NCBI GenBank assembly: GCA_035627615.1
Contig: DASPLL010000008.1
Span: 10,239-74,238 of the forward strand
Length of the DNA stretch: 64,000 nt
Direction: 5' to 3'
DNA from: BRH-c25 sp035627615
GTDB taxonomy: Bacteria > Bacillota > Clostridia > Lutisporales > Lutisporaceae
Shown: positions 26,271-35,009 of the stretch, one piece after another
Layout of the letters: each line of letters starts with the position of its first letter
How positions within the stretch are numbered: position 1 is the stretch's first letter
The notes under the pieces: generated by a model
Databases searched by the model: none
What the model saw: only the letters and a program-made list of their open reading frames with translations
What the model was told of the DNA's origin: nothing
Program-made: the position numbers and the translations under genes

Positions 26271-26903
26271 ATGAAAATGAGTCAACTGAAGTCCTGGATA
26301 ATAAGGATGACGGTATATCTGGAGCTTGTGCTGGCATTGTTTATAACAGCAGCAATAATATTTGGAATGGTAGATCTGGTAAAGTATATAGTTTTGATAC
26401 TACAGACCAATCCTTTTGATACTTATGATGTATTTCAGAAATTCCTTGGCCATGTACTCCTTCTTGTGGTTGGAGTCGAGCTGGTGGCAATGCTGGTCAT
26501 GCATACACCGGGAAGTGTGATAGAGGTTCTGCTGTATGCAGTTGCCAGGAATATGCTCATCGGCAGTAAGGATACGTATGACTTCATACTTGGGATAGCT
26601 TCCATTGCAGGTATATTTGCTATAAGAAAATTTTTGTTTGCCAAAAGCATTTCTGAGAGTGAAGACAGTGATGTGTTTTCTGCCGCAGCAAATGTTACTG
26701 AGATAAACAGCACGGTGGGGGTAAATATACCGGAAACTCTAGCGGACACTGTAGGCGGCATAATAAGCTATTTATCCAGGCAGTCCTGCAGAGAGATTCA
26801 TGAGGGAGTAATATTTCATGTAGCTGATGCAGAAATAAAAGTTTTGAGCTATAGAAATGGAGTTATTCTAAGAGTTGCTGTCGTGAAATCAAGAGATGAA
26901 TAA
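26271..26903 (+). CDS. PsiE-like membrane protein of unknown function
   Basis: About 210 residues. The first 135 residues have about four hydrophobic segments in a pattern resembling phosphate-starvation-inducible PsiE proteins (VELVAMLVMH, followed by a VARNMLIG-type segment). The C-terminal 70 residues form a soluble domain I do not recognise (SCREIHEGVIFHVADAEIKVLSYRNGVILRVAV). Start: ATG 26271 follows GGGGGTG; the frame opens earlier, inside queA. It interrupts the usual queA-tgt pair. Confidence 0.65.
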   Translation: MKMSQLKSWIIRMTVYLELVLALFITAAIIFGMVDLVKYIVLILQTNPFDTYDVFQKFLGHVLLLVVGVELVAMLVMHTPGSVIEVLLYAVARNMLIGSKDTYDFILGIASIAGIFAIRKFLFAKSISESEDSDVFSAAANVTEINSTVGVNIPETLADTVGGIISYLSRQSCREIHEGVIFHVADAEIKVLSYRNGVILRVAVVKSRDE

Positions 26904-26921
26904 TTAATGGAGGTATATCAA

Positions 26922-28037
26922 TTGACAATCAGATATGAACTGATAAAGGAAGACAAGAGAACAGGAGCAAGGCTTGGAAAGCTGCATACGCCTCATGGAA
27001 TCATTGACACTCCCGTATTCATGCCGGTTGGCACACAAGCAACAGTTAAAGCCATGACCCCTCATGAATTGAAGGAAACAGGCGCACAGATCATATTAAG
27101 CAACACCTATCATTTGTATATAAGGCCCGGACACAAGCTGGTGGAGAAAGCGGGAGGACTCCATGGCTTTATGAACTGGGATAGGCCTATCCTTACCGAT
27201 AGCGGAGGTTTTCAGGTATTCAGCCTTAATGATCTGAGAAAAATATCAGAAGAAGGGGTGGTTTTTAAATCTCACCTTGACGGCTCCAAGCATTTTTTTA
27301 CTCCAGAATATGTTATGGAAATAGAAAACTCTCTCGGTGCAGATATTATAATGGCCTTTGATGAGTGTACCCCTTATCCCTGTGAGCATGACTATGCAAA
27401 GAAGTCAATGGAAAGAACGGTTAGATGGCTGAAAAGGTGCAAGGAAGCTCATAAGAATACTGAGAAACAGTCGCTTTTTGGTATAGTCCAGGGAAGCACC
27501 TATAAGGATTTAAGACTTGAAAGTGCAAAAAGGACTGTGGAGGTGGATCTGCCCGGATATGCAGTTGGAGGACTCAGTGTAGGAGAACCTAAGGAATTGA
27601 TGAACGAAGTGCTGGAATATACAGTTCCGGAGCTTCCCAAAGATAAGCCCAGATATCTTATGGGGGTAGGCAGTCCTGATTGTCTGATCGATGGCTCAAT
27701 CAGGGGAATAGATATGTTTGACTGCGTGCTGCCTACAAGGATTGCCCGTAACGGGACTGTGATGACCTCAAAAGGTAAGCTGGTTGTCAGAAATGCTGAA
27801 TACAGCGAGGATTTCAGACCTCTGGACGAGGAGTGCGACTGCTATGCCTGCAGGAACTTTTCAAGGGCATATATAAGGCATCTGATAAAAGCGGGTGAGA
27901 TACTTGGAGGAAGGCTGACGACCATTCACAATTTAAGGTTCCTGCAGAACCTTATGTCAAAAATAAGAAAGGCTATAGAGACTGATAGCCTGCTGGATTT
28001 CAGGAATGACTTTTTTCAGAAATATGGTTATCTGTAA
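26922..28037 (+). CDS. tgt: tRNA-guanine transglycosylase (queuine/preQ1)
   Basis: About 371 residues. Exchanges G34 for preQ1 in tRNA. The active-site Asp is in LTDSGGFQVFSL, substrate recognition in GGLSVGEP, the nucleophile Asp in GIDMFDCVLPTRIARNG, and zinc ligands in ECDCYACRNFSRAYIRHL. Start: TTG 26922 follows TGGAGG; the in-frame ATG at 26907 spans that site. Confidence 0.95.
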   Translation: MTIRYELIKEDKRTGARLGKLHTPHGIIDTPVFMPVGTQATVKAMTPHELKETGAQIILSNTYHLYIRPGHKLVEKAGGLHGFMNWDRPILTDSGGFQVFSLNDLRKISEEGVVFKSHLDGSKHFFTPEYVMEIENSLGADIIMAFDECTPYPCEHDYAKKSMERTVRWLKRCKEAHKNTEKQSLFGIVQGSTYKDLRLESAKRTVEVDLPGYAVGGLSVGEPKELMNEVLEYTVPELPKDKPRYLMGVGSPDCLIDGSIRGIDMFDCVLPTRIARNGTVMTSKGKLVVRNAEYSEDFRPLDEECDCYACRNFSRAYIRHLIKAGEILGGRLTTIHNLRFLQNLMSKIRKAIETDSLLDFRNDFFQKYGYL

Positions 28038-28084
28038 ACTAAAATAAATATAATTGGTCAAATAATAAATATCAGGGAGGATTT

Positions 28085-28114
28085 TTGACTTATATATTGA
28101 ATACTAATTATGCT
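28085..28114 (+). promoter_or_regulatory. Candidate promoter for yajC
   Basis: TTGACT (28085-28090) and TATGCT (28109-28114) with an 18-bp spacer lie in the 130-bp gap between tgt and yajC. The -10 box is a weak match. Confidence 0.35.
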
Positions 28115-28167
28115 GGGATGTAAATATCCTTTCACTACTCAAAAGATAAAAAGGAGGAATATGCAGA

Positions 28168-28455
28168 GTGAATCAGTTGAATTCTTTAGGTTGGATTCTG
28201 CCTTACATAGTTGTTATCGGAGCTTTTTACTTTTTTCTGATAAGACCACAGCAGAAGCGTGAGAAAGCAACTCAGGCAATGAGAAAGAGCGTTCAGGAAG
28301 GTACGGAAGTCGTAACAATAGGTGGAATATACGGCAAGGTTGTTAATGCAAAGGATGATATACTTACAATAGAAGTAGGATCAGATAAGGTAAAGCTCAG
28401 GGTTGCAAGATGGGCAATAGGTAAAGTAATCGCAGATGGGAAGGAAGAAAAGTAA
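28168..28455 (+). CDS. yajC: Preprotein translocase accessory subunit YajC
   Basis: 95 residues. One N-terminal membrane helix (LGWILPYIVVIGAFYFFLIRPQQKREK), then the soluble domain with VTIGGIYGKVVNAKDDILTIEV, the YajC signature. It works with SecD/SecF, which are encoded about 1.5 kb downstream. GTG start at 28168, with AAGGAGG ten bases upstream; the ATG at 28161 is out of frame. Confidence 0.94.
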   Translation: MNQLNSLGWILPYIVVIGAFYFFLIRPQQKREKATQAMRKSVQEGTEVVTIGGIYGKVVNAKDDILTIEVGSDKVKLRVARWAIGKVIADGKEEK

Positions 28456-28478
28456 CTTGGATTCAAGTTACTTTTTTT
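28450..28478 (+). terminator. Rho-independent terminator after yajC
   Basis: AAGTAACTTG (28450-28459) and CAAGTTACTT (28464-28473) form a perfect 10-bp stem with a 4-nt loop and a T-run. It overlaps the yajC stop codon. Confidence 0.9.
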
Positions 28479-28493
28479 GTACACGAATAAATG

Positions 28494-28556
28494 CCCCCTA
28501 TGGCGAATAGATTTATAGGGAACAAACCTTATAAATACAAATATGCTATAGGGGGT
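28494..28556 (+). promoter_or_regulatory. Structured leader that covers the Shine-Dalgarno of the TIGR04086 gene
   Basis: CCCCCTATGGC (28494-28504) pairs with GCTATAGGGGG (28545-28555), and an inner ATTTATAGG/CCTTATAAAT stem extends it. The right outer arm holds the GGGGG ribosome site for the ATG at 28565, so the fold would block translation. No known riboswitch consensus is recognised. Confidence 0.5.
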
Positions 28557-28564
28557 CATATTGA

Positions 28565-28978
28565 ATGAGGAAGCTGAATAACTTTGCAAAGAAATCAACT
28601 GCAGAAGAAAAAGGGATTAATATATATGGGATATTCTTGAAATCATTGGGAATATGCTTTGCAACATCTTTTGTTCTGATAATACTATATGCACTCATAC
28701 TGTCGTTTACCAGTATGAGTGATTCTTCAATGAACATTACTGTGCAGATCATTATGATTTTAAGCATCGTAGTATCAAGTATCTTCGGAGGAAAGAAAAT
28801 AGCCAGGAGGGGATGGCTGTTTGGTATAGTCCTGGGGTTTGTATTCATGCTGATGCTGGTGCCTTTGAACATGGGCTTTGGTCAGAGCTTCAGCCTTGAC
28901 AAGTACTTTGCGGCTAAAATGCTTATGGGCAGCTCAGTTGGATTGATCGGAGGAATAATTGGCGTAAACCTCAATTAA
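28565..28978 (+). CDS. TIGR04086 family membrane protein
   Basis: 137 residues with four predicted membrane helices. The position next to yajC and the SCIFF peptide gene and the pattern (SLGICFATSFVLIILYALILSF, SSIFGGKKIARRGWLFGIVLG, GSSVGLIGGIIGVNL) match the TIGR04086 family common in Clostridia. Function unknown. A hairpin overlaps its ribosome site. Confidence 0.82.
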   Translation: MRKLNNFAKKSTAEEKGINIYGIFLKSLGICFATSFVLIILYALILSFTSMSDSSMNITVQIIMILSIVVSSIFGGKKIARRGWLFGIVLGFVFMLMLVPLNMGFGQSFSLDKYFAAKMLMGSSVGLIGGIIGVNLN

Positions 28979-28991
28979 TATCAGATTTTAC

Positions 28992-29020
28992 TTTTCCAAA
29001 AATCACTAATATGATATAAT
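28992..29020 (+). promoter_or_regulatory. Promoter for the SCIFF peptide gene
   Basis: An extended -10, TGATATAAT (29012-29020), with a weak -35 (TTTTCC at 28992-28997) at 17 bp. It lies 35 bases before the peptide ATG. Confidence 0.55.
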
Positions 29021-29054
29021 CTTAACGTGATAAAACATTGGAGGAGGAAACTAA

Positions 29055-29240
29055 ATGAGACATATCAGAACTATAAACAGCAGATCATTGTGCGAAAGTG
29101 CTAAGAATGGCGGCTGCGGCGAATGCCAGAACTCGTGCCAGTCAGCATGCAAGACTTCCTGTACAGTAGCTAACCAGAAATGCGAAAATGTTGAGAACAG
29201 CAGAGTAAAACCATCAATTCTGCATAAGAACTCACTATAA
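29055..29240 (+). CDS. scfA: SCIFF ribosomal peptide precursor (six-cysteine in forty-five)
   Basis: 61 residues. The core GGCGECQNSCQSACKTSCTVANQKC matches the near-invariant SCIFF pattern of Clostridia, whose cysteines are joined in a thioether bond by a radical SAM maturase (ScfB/CteB type). Two oddities: an extra cysteine at residue 13 gives seven instead of six, and a tail of about 16 residues follows the usual end (total near 45 in the family). GGAGGAGG precedes the ATG. The maturase gene that usually follows is absent here; a carbonic anhydrase-like gene follows instead. Confidence 0.9.
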   Translation: MRHIRTINSRSLCESAKNGGCGECQNSCQSACKTSCTVANQKCENVENSRVKPSILHKNSL

Positions 29241-29272
29241 GTTAATAATATTTATAGCAATTCTGTACATAG

Positions 29273-29325
29273 GCAGTAATATGTAGGAAGGCTTCAAAGC
29301 ATACCTATATGTTACTGCTTTAAAA
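29273..29325 (+). terminator. Hairpin after the SCIFF gene
   Basis: GCAGTAATATGTAGG (29273-29287) pairs with CCTATATGTTACTGC (29304-29318) over 15 positions, two as G-U wobbles, followed by a short TTTAAAA tail. It may be a terminator that makes the peptide transcript monocistronic, or an attenuator before the next gene. Confidence 0.5.
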
Positions 29326-29343
29326 CATTTAACGGAGGATATT

Positions 29344-29856
29344 ATGATAAAAGCATACAAGCATTACAAGCCCAATATTGAAAAAGATGTTTTCATAGCG
29401 GAAAACAGTACTGTTATCGGCAGGTGCTTCATAGGTGAAGACTGCAGCATCTGGTATAATGCTGTCCTCAGAGCAGACATCAACGAAATAAGGATCGGAA
29501 GAGGTACAAACATTCAGGACGGCAGTATTGTTCACTGTGATCATGATTATCCAACCATTATAGAAGGAAATGTCACAGTGGGGCACAATGCGATCATTCA
29601 TGGCTGCATAATAGGTAAGAACTGCCTTATAGGGATGGGAGCGACCATACTCGATGGAGCGACTATAGGAGACAACGTTATAGTCGGTGCGAATTCACTG
29701 CTTACCTCCGGCAAGACCATTCCTTCAGGGGTGTTGGTAATGGGGAGTCCCGCAAAGGTAGTAAGAGAGCTGACTCCTGAGGAGATAGAAGGGATAAGGA
29801 AATCGGTACTTGGATATATAAAGCTTTCAAAAGAGCATGCTGAGGGGATAGAATAG
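29344..29856 (+). CDS. Gamma carbonic anhydrase family protein
   Basis: 170 residues of left-handed beta-helix hexapeptide repeats (ENSTVIGRCFIGEDCSIWYNAVLRADIN and onwards). Metal-binding histidines are in IVHCDHDYP and VGHNAIIHGC. Many such proteins (YrdA/PaaY-like) bind zinc; carbonic anhydrase activity is not assured. It sits between scfA and secD, where an SCIFF maturase gene would be expected. Confidence 0.88.
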   Translation: MIKAYKHYKPNIEKDVFIAENSTVIGRCFIGEDCSIWYNAVLRADINEIRIGRGTNIQDGSIVHCDHDYPTIIEGNVTVGHNAIIHGCIIGKNCLIGMGATILDGATIGDNVIVGANSLLTSGKTIPSGVLVMGSPAKVVRELTPEEIEGIRKSVLGYIKLSKEHAEGIE

Positions 29857-29901
29857 AGAAAACAGTAAATAATACATATGCAAGGCAATGTTCCTTCCAC
29901 A

Positions 29902-29930
29902 TTGACTAAGATTTGTAAAAGTTATATAAT
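29902..29930 (+). promoter_or_regulatory. Promoter for secDF
   Basis: TTGACT (29902-29907) and a perfect TATAAT (29925-29930) with a 17-bp spacer, 35 bases before the secD ATG. Confidence 0.75.
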
Positions 29931-29965
29931 AACCATTGTGAAATTAAATAAGGGGGAGTTAACAA

Positions 29966-31219
29966 ATGAAGTCAAAAAGCCTAGTAGTGTTTCTTGCAAT
30001 AATTTTATTAATTTCATTTTTTGCGTACATAGCAGTCTATGGACTTAATATAGGGAAATACGAAATCCTACCCGTCAAGAACCTTATAAAGCTTGGTCTC
30101 GATCTAAGAGGCGGAGCAACAGTGCTTCTGCAGGCAAAGGATAATCCCAATGATCCGATAAATGATGAGAAGATGGCAAGAGCAGTTGCAACGATAAGAG
30201 AACGTATTGATGCTCTGGGAGTAACGGAGCCTGTTATCACAAGAGTGGGAGATGACAGGATAGAGGTGCAGCTTCCGGAAATACAGGATCCCCAAAGAGC
30301 TCTTGACTTGATAGGACAGACAGCACAGCTTGAATTCATCGAAGAAGAAACACAGCAGGTCATATTGACCGGTAATGATATAAAACAGGCGCAGGCAGAA
30401 CGTGCGCCCAGCAGCAATGGAGTAGGGGAAGCACCGGTAGTATCCTTCGAGCTTTCACCTGAGGGTGCGAAGAAGTTTGCCGCTGCCACTGAAAGAAACA
30501 TCGGTAAGATTATAGGTATTTACCTTGACAAGCAGCCCATATCCCTTCCGACAGTGCAGAGTGTGATTCCTGACGGAAAGGGAATAATCACTGGTTCTGC
30601 AACAATGGAAGAAGCAGGAGACCTGGCAACGCTTATCAGAGCCGGGGCACTTCCTGTTGAAATGGAGACTCTCTCGGTAACGGCAGTCGGACCTCAGCTT
30701 GGAGCAAACTCCTTTGAACAGAGTATTTCAGCCGGACAGATAGGCATATTGCTTGTATTATTATTCATGCTGGTATATTACAGACTTCCGGGTCTGGTTT
30801 CCGATATAGCTTTAGTACTTTATACGCTGATAGTGCTTACGGTACTTGCCGGCATAAAAGCCACACTTACGTTGCCTGGTATTGCAGGTATAATACTTTC
30901 AATAGGTATGGCAGTTGATGCAAATGTAATTATATTTGAGAGGATAAAAGAAGAAGTGCGTCTGGGCAAGACCCTGAGAGCGGCAATTGACTCGGGTTTC
31001 AGAAGAGCGTTTCTTACGATCCTGGACTCAAACGTAACCACTCTTATAGCTGCAGGAGTCCTGTTCTACTTCGGGACAGGTCCAATAAAGGGCTTCGCAG
31101 TAACACTGTCTATAGGTATACTTTCGAGTATGTTTACTGCAATTGTTATTACAAGATACCTGCTCAAGCTCTTGGTTTCAAGCAACCTTGTCAAGAACTT
31201 GAAGTTATTTGGTCTATAG
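29966..31219 (+). CDS. secD: Protein translocase subunit SecD
   Basis: 417 residues. The N-terminal helix is followed by LIKLGLDLRGGATVLLQ, the P1 domain (RIDALGVTEPVITRVGDDRIEVQLPEIQDPQRALDLIGQTAQLEF) and a five-helix RND membrane part (GIILSIGMAVDANVIIFERIKEE). Uses the proton/sodium gradient to aid late Sec export. secF follows after 12 bases. Confidence 0.96.
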   Translation: MKSKSLVVFLAIILLISFFAYIAVYGLNIGKYEILPVKNLIKLGLDLRGGATVLLQAKDNPNDPINDEKMARAVATIRERIDALGVTEPVITRVGDDRIEVQLPEIQDPQRALDLIGQTAQLEFIEEETQQVILTGNDIKQAQAERAPSSNGVGEAPVVSFELSPEGAKKFAAATERNIGKIIGIYLDKQPISLPTVQSVIPDGKGIITGSATMEEAGDLATLIRAGALPVEMETLSVTAVGPQLGANSFEQSISAGQIGILLVLLFMLVYYRLPGLVSDIALVLYTLIVLTVLAGIKATLTLPGIAGIILSIGMAVDANVIIFERIKEEVRLGKTLRAAIDSGFRRAFLTILDSNVTTLIAAGVLFYFGTGPIKGFAVTLSIGILSSMFTAIVITRYLLKLLVSSNLVKNLKLFGL

Positions 31220-31231
31220 GAGGGAAGCCCG

Positions 31232-32110
31232 ATGAAAATAAGAGATTTTATGAAATACAGTAAGATGTGGTTTGGAATTTCGGGAGTAGTAATTGCAATT
31301 GGATTGATATTCATTCTAATAAACGGTCTGAATTTCGGCATTGACTTCACCGGAGGTTCGTCAATACAGGCGAATATAGGCAAGAGCTTTGAAATAGCCG
31401 ACATCAGAAACATATCTGATAAGTTTGATAAGGAAGCGATTGTAACATACGCCGGACAGAACAGGGATATAGCCCTTATTAAGACTAAGGTAGCCTTGAC
31501 TGTTGCACAGCAAGGTGAGGTAGTAAAGGCTTTTCAGGATAAGTTCGGCATACAGCAGACAAATATCCAGTTTGAAACAATAGGAGCTACCATAGGCAGT
31601 GAGCTTACAAGGCAGGCACTGCTGGCACTGCTGTTGGCAAACGTGGGAATACTTATATATGTTTCCTTCAGGTTTGAATGGAGGTTCGGGGTCGCAGCCA
31701 TCCTTGCACTGGTGCATGATGTAATGATAATGCTGGTAGTTTATTCAATAGCACAGATTGCCATCAACGCAAGCTTTATCGCTGCCATACTGACAATAGT
31801 AGGTTATTCGATCAACGATACAATAGTCGTATTCGATAGGATCAGAGAAAACAAAAGGCACATGAAGAAGGTAGAACATAACAGCCTTGTAAACAACAGT
31901 ATCTCGGAGACTATGGCAAGATCTATAAATACATCACTTACCACATTGCTTACAATATTAGCCTTATATATTCTCGGGGTACCGGCAATAAAAGATTTTG
32001 CTCTGCCCCTGGTAGTAGGTATAATTAGCGGTACATACTCTTCGATATTTATTGCGAGCCCCCTCTGGGTGGTGCTTGACAGGAAGCACGTTCTTAAAGG
32101 AGCTCATTAA
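31232..32110 (+). CDS. secF: Protein translocase subunit SecF
   Basis: 292 residues. GLNFGIDFTGGSSIQ near the N-terminus and GYSINDTIVVFDRIREN, plus the six-helix RND pattern, are diagnostic. AGGAGGG precedes the ATG. Partner of SecD in the membrane. Confidence 0.96.
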   Translation: MKIRDFMKYSKMWFGISGVVIAIGLIFILINGLNFGIDFTGGSSIQANIGKSFEIADIRNISDKFDKEAIVTYAGQNRDIALIKTKVALTVAQQGEVVKAFQDKFGIQQTNIQFETIGATIGSELTRQALLALLLANVGILIYVSFRFEWRFGVAAILALVHDVMIMLVVYSIAQIAINASFIAAILTIVGYSINDTIVVFDRIRENKRHMKKVEHNSLVNNSISETMARSINTSLTTLLTILALYILGVPAIKDFALPLVVGIISGTYSSIFIASPLWVVLDRKHVLKGAH

Positions 32111-32121
32111 GAATGGATTTT

Positions 32122-32156
32122 AAGGTAACGGTGTTTAACTGTTACCTTAAATTTTT
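32122..32156 (+). terminator. Terminator after secF
   Basis: AAGGTAAC (32122-32129) and GTTACCTT (32141-32148) with a T-rich tail. Confidence 0.85.
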
Positions 32157-32174
32157 TATGCGGATATAAAACAG

Positions 32175-32203
32175 TTGAAGTATATGGTAAAAAGCTATAT
32201 ATT
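32175..32203 (+). promoter_or_regulatory. Promoter for the LapA-like gene and recJ
   Basis: TTGAAG (32175-32180) and TATATT (32198-32203) with a 17-bp spacer, about 50 bases before the next ATG. Confidence 0.5.
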
Positions 32204-32251
32204 AGTATTGTCGGGATCGACTGTCCAGTTAATATTAAGGGAGGTTTTGAT

Positions 32252-32590
32252 ATGCAGTTTATTATAGTCATTTCGATGATTATATCCATCCTTATCGCTT
32301 TTTTTGCAGTACAGAATGCAGGTGTGGTCGTGGTCAATTTGCTGTGGTATAAAGTGAGCATGTCACAGGCTGTAATAATTCTATGCTCTGCGCTTTTCGG
32401 AGTACTTATAATGTTGCCTTTTGACATAGCACGGACTATTAAATACAAGCTCAAGCTTATGGATCTGTCGGGAGAAAATAAAAGACTGAAGGAAGAGCTT
32501 AAGAAATGTGATTCTGAAAAAGAAAAGACTGTTCAGGAAATACTTCCGGCAGTTGATGATCAAAGCAAAGTCGATGAACAGCAGCAATAA
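32252..32590 (+). CDS. LapA-domain (DUF1049) membrane protein
   Basis: 112 residues: two membrane helices (IVISMIISILIAFFAVQNAGVVVVNL and AVIILCSALFGVLIML) followed by a charged coiled-coil tail (SGENKRLKEELKKCDSEKE). This is the LapA_dom pattern; the E. coli relative LapA works in LPS assembly control, which cannot apply in a Gram-positive. Function unknown here. Confidence 0.82.
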   Translation: MQFIIVISMIISILIAFFAVQNAGVVVVNLLWYKVSMSQAVIILCSALFGVLIMLPFDIARTIKYKLKLMDLSGENKRLKEELKKCDSEKEKTVQEILPAVDDQSKVDEQQQ

Positions 32591-32624
32591 CAAAAAAATG
32601 TTTGGATAGGTATGTGATGAAATA

Positions 32625-34325
32625 TTGAACAAAAGATGGACAACATATGATAAAAGCATGGAAAACCTTGAGCATATAATAGATGAGTTTCAGATATCCG
32701 AGTTAATGGCAAGGATTATGATCAACAGGGGTATTGATACCGTTCCGAAGGTTAGGGCTTTCCTGAACACAGGCCTTGAATCTCTTCATGACCCATATCT
32801 GTTAAAAGGGATGGATAAGGCAGTAAAGCGAATAGAAAAGGCAGTCAGATGCAAAGATAAAATATGTGTTTATGGTGACTATGATGTTGATGGGATTACT
32901 TCGACTGCGATCATGATAAGAGCAATAAAGAAACTCGGCGCCGATGCAGTGTATTACATACCGAACAGGATAGAAGAGGGCTATGGATTGAGCAAGGGCT
33001 CCATGAACAGGATCAGGGAGCTTGGAGTAAAGCTTATAGTTACTGTAGACTGTGGGATCAGGTCCAATGAGGTGATCGATTATGCAAAAAGCCTCGATAT
33101 GGAGGTAATAGTAACGGATCATCATGAATGTGAGGGGGAATTGCCTGAGGCTTACTGTATTATCAATCCTCATCAGTGTGACTGCAGCTATCCCCATAAG
33201 GGTCTTGCAGGCGTAGGAGTTGCTTTCAAGCTGATAAGCGTACTGCTTGAAAGAGCTGGCAGCAAGGCTTTTGCAGAGGAGCTTCTGGACATTGTTTTAA
33301 TTGGTACGGTAGCTGATGTGGTGCCGCTTTTGGATGAAAACCGTATAATAGTGAAATACGGCTTACTGAAAATAAAAGATACAAAAAATGAAGGAATAAA
33401 AGCACTTTTGGCTGTGTGCGGCTTAAGCGGTAAAGAGCTTAATACATATAATATCGCTTTCATGCTTGCCCCTAGAATAAATGCCGCCGGCAGAATTGCA
33501 GAAGCGACGGAATGTGTAGAGCTTCTGTTGACTGACAATGCTGCCAGAGCTATGGAAATAGCCAGAAAACTGGATTCGGACAACAGGGAACGGCAGGCAA
33601 TAGAAAATGATATATTAAACAGTGCAGCTGCAATAATCGAAAAAACAGTCGATATTATGAAGGATAGAGTTCTGGTTCTCTGCGATGAGGCCTGGCATAT
33701 AGGAGTTATTGGGATTGTGGCGTCAAGACTGGTTGACAGATTCCATCTTCCAACATTCATTATGTCGAAGGACGGAGAGCTGTGTAAGGGTTCTGCCAGA
33801 AGTATTCCCGGTTTTAATATTTTCGAAGCCATGTCAAGGCATGGTGAGCTTTTCGAAAAGTATGGGGGGCATGAGATGGCTGCAGGCTTCACTATAAAGG
33901 CTGAAAGAGTTGATGAGCTGCGGAAACGTATGACCCTTGAAGTTGATAGTGTGATGGGAAAGGACAGACCTCTTCCTGAAATTCTGGTAGACTACAGGCT
34001 TGTGCCTAAGGATATCACGTTGGACACCATAAGTCAGCTCAAACTGCTGGAACCCTATGGAACAGGCAATCCCAGCCCACTTTTTGTATACAGGGGACTG
34101 AAGGTTTTATCTTCCAGGGCAGTCGGTAACGAGCTCAAACATCTTTCACTTATGGTCTATGACGGAGTAAATGAAATAAAATGCATAGCTTTTAATTTGG
34201 GCAGTATGCAAAAAGTATTATCAATAAGCAAAAAAATTGATATAATATGTAGTGTTGAGAATAACACGTGGAACAACCAGGATAGTGTGCAGCTTAATAT
34301 CAAGGATATCAGGCTTACAAAATAA
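32625..34325 (+). CDS. recJ: Single-stranded-DNA-specific exonuclease RecJ
   Basis: 566 residues. The DHH phosphoesterase motifs are VYGDYDVDGITSTAIM, VTVDCGI and VTDHHECEG; the DHHA1 part has GHEMAAGFTI, and the C-terminal OB region is YGTGNPSPLF. 5'-3' exonuclease in recombination and repair. TTG start at 32625 with a weak ribosome site; no better in-frame start is seen. Confidence 0.94.
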   Translation: MNKRWTTYDKSMENLEHIIDEFQISELMARIMINRGIDTVPKVRAFLNTGLESLHDPYLLKGMDKAVKRIEKAVRCKDKICVYGDYDVDGITSTAIMIRAIKKLGADAVYYIPNRIEEGYGLSKGSMNRIRELGVKLIVTVDCGIRSNEVIDYAKSLDMEVIVTDHHECEGELPEAYCIINPHQCDCSYPHKGLAGVGVAFKLISVLLERAGSKAFAEELLDIVLIGTVADVVPLLDENRIIVKYGLLKIKDTKNEGIKALLAVCGLSGKELNTYNIAFMLAPRINAAGRIAEATECVELLLTDNAARAMEIARKLDSDNRERQAIENDILNSAAAIIEKTVDIMKDRVLVLCDEAWHIGVIGIVASRLVDRFHLPTFIMSKDGELCKGSARSIPGFNIFEAMSRHGELFEKYGGHEMAAGFTIKAERVDELRKRMTLEVDSVMGKDRPLPEILVDYRLVPKDITLDTISQLKLLEPYGTGNPSPLFVYRGLKVLSSRAVGNELKHLSLMVYDGVNEIKCIAFNLGSMQKVLSISKKIDIICSVENNTWNNQDSVQLNIKDIRLTK

Positions 34326-34343
34326 AAGATGGGGGTACTACTT

Positions 34344-34856
34344 ATGGATATGGAAAAGTATATAAGGACAATTGAGGATTTTCCGAAGGAAGGCATCAGC
34401 TTCAAGGATGTGACAACACTGCTCAAGGAAGGGGATGCTTTCAGATATGCTGTAAAATCCATCGCAGATAAGCTCAGGGAATTGAAGGTTGACCTGGTAG
34501 TAGGGCCGGAAGCCAGGGGATTCATATTTGGAGCGCCTGTGGCATATGAGCTTGGAGTAGGTTTTGTTCCTGTAAGGAAGCCAGGCAAGCTTCCGGCAGA
34601 GACAGTCCGCTACGAGTATGAGCTGGAATATGGAAAGGATGCTTTGGAAATCCACAGGGATGCAATAAAAAAAGGGGCAAGAGTTGCTGTGGTTGATGAT
34701 CTTCTTGCAACAGGAGGCACCATCCTTTCTGCTGTGAAGCTGGTGGAACAGCTTGGAGGAGTAGTGGTGCATGTAGGTTTCCTCATTGAGCTGGAATTTT
34801 TGAACGGAAGAGATAATCTGAAAGGTTACAATGTAAGTTCAATTATCAAATATTAA
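34344..34856 (+). CDS. apt: Adenine phosphoribosyltransferase
   Basis: 170 residues. Converts adenine and PRPP to AMP. Motifs: IEDFPKEGISFKDVTTLL at the start, GPEARGFIFGAPVA, FVPVRKPGKLP and the PRPP loop VAVVDDLLATGGT. The ATG at 34344 is preferred; the in-frame ATG at 34329 overlaps the GATGGGGG ribosome site. Just downstream of recJ and upstream of rel, a common clostridial order. Confidence 0.95.
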   Translation: MDMEKYIRTIEDFPKEGISFKDVTTLLKEGDAFRYAVKSIADKLRELKVDLVVGPEARGFIFGAPVAYELGVGFVPVRKPGKLPAETVRYEYELEYGKDALEIHRDAIKKGARVAVVDDLLATGGTILSAVKLVEQLGGVVVHVGFLIELEFLNGRDNLKGYNVSSIIKY

Positions 34857-34933
34857 TTATTATAAGCGATAAATGTCAAATTTAATGTTTGAAAAATGTA
34901 GATAAATATACTAAAATAGATGTAATTAAATCA

Positions 34934-34956
34934 AAGCTGGTACAACCAGCTTTTTT
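34934..34956 (+). terminator. Terminator after apt
   Basis: AAGCTGGT (34934-34941) and ACCAGCTT (34945-34952) with a 3-nt loop and T-run. Confidence 0.85.
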
Positions 34957-35009
34957 GAGTATTATTTATAATATGCAGTGCAATAGCGTTCTAAAAGTTG
35001 GTGTTATTT

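Noticed and set aside
33188..33892. 234-residue minus-strand ORF opposite recJ
   Set aside because: Shadow of recJ; serine-rich composition and no start signal.
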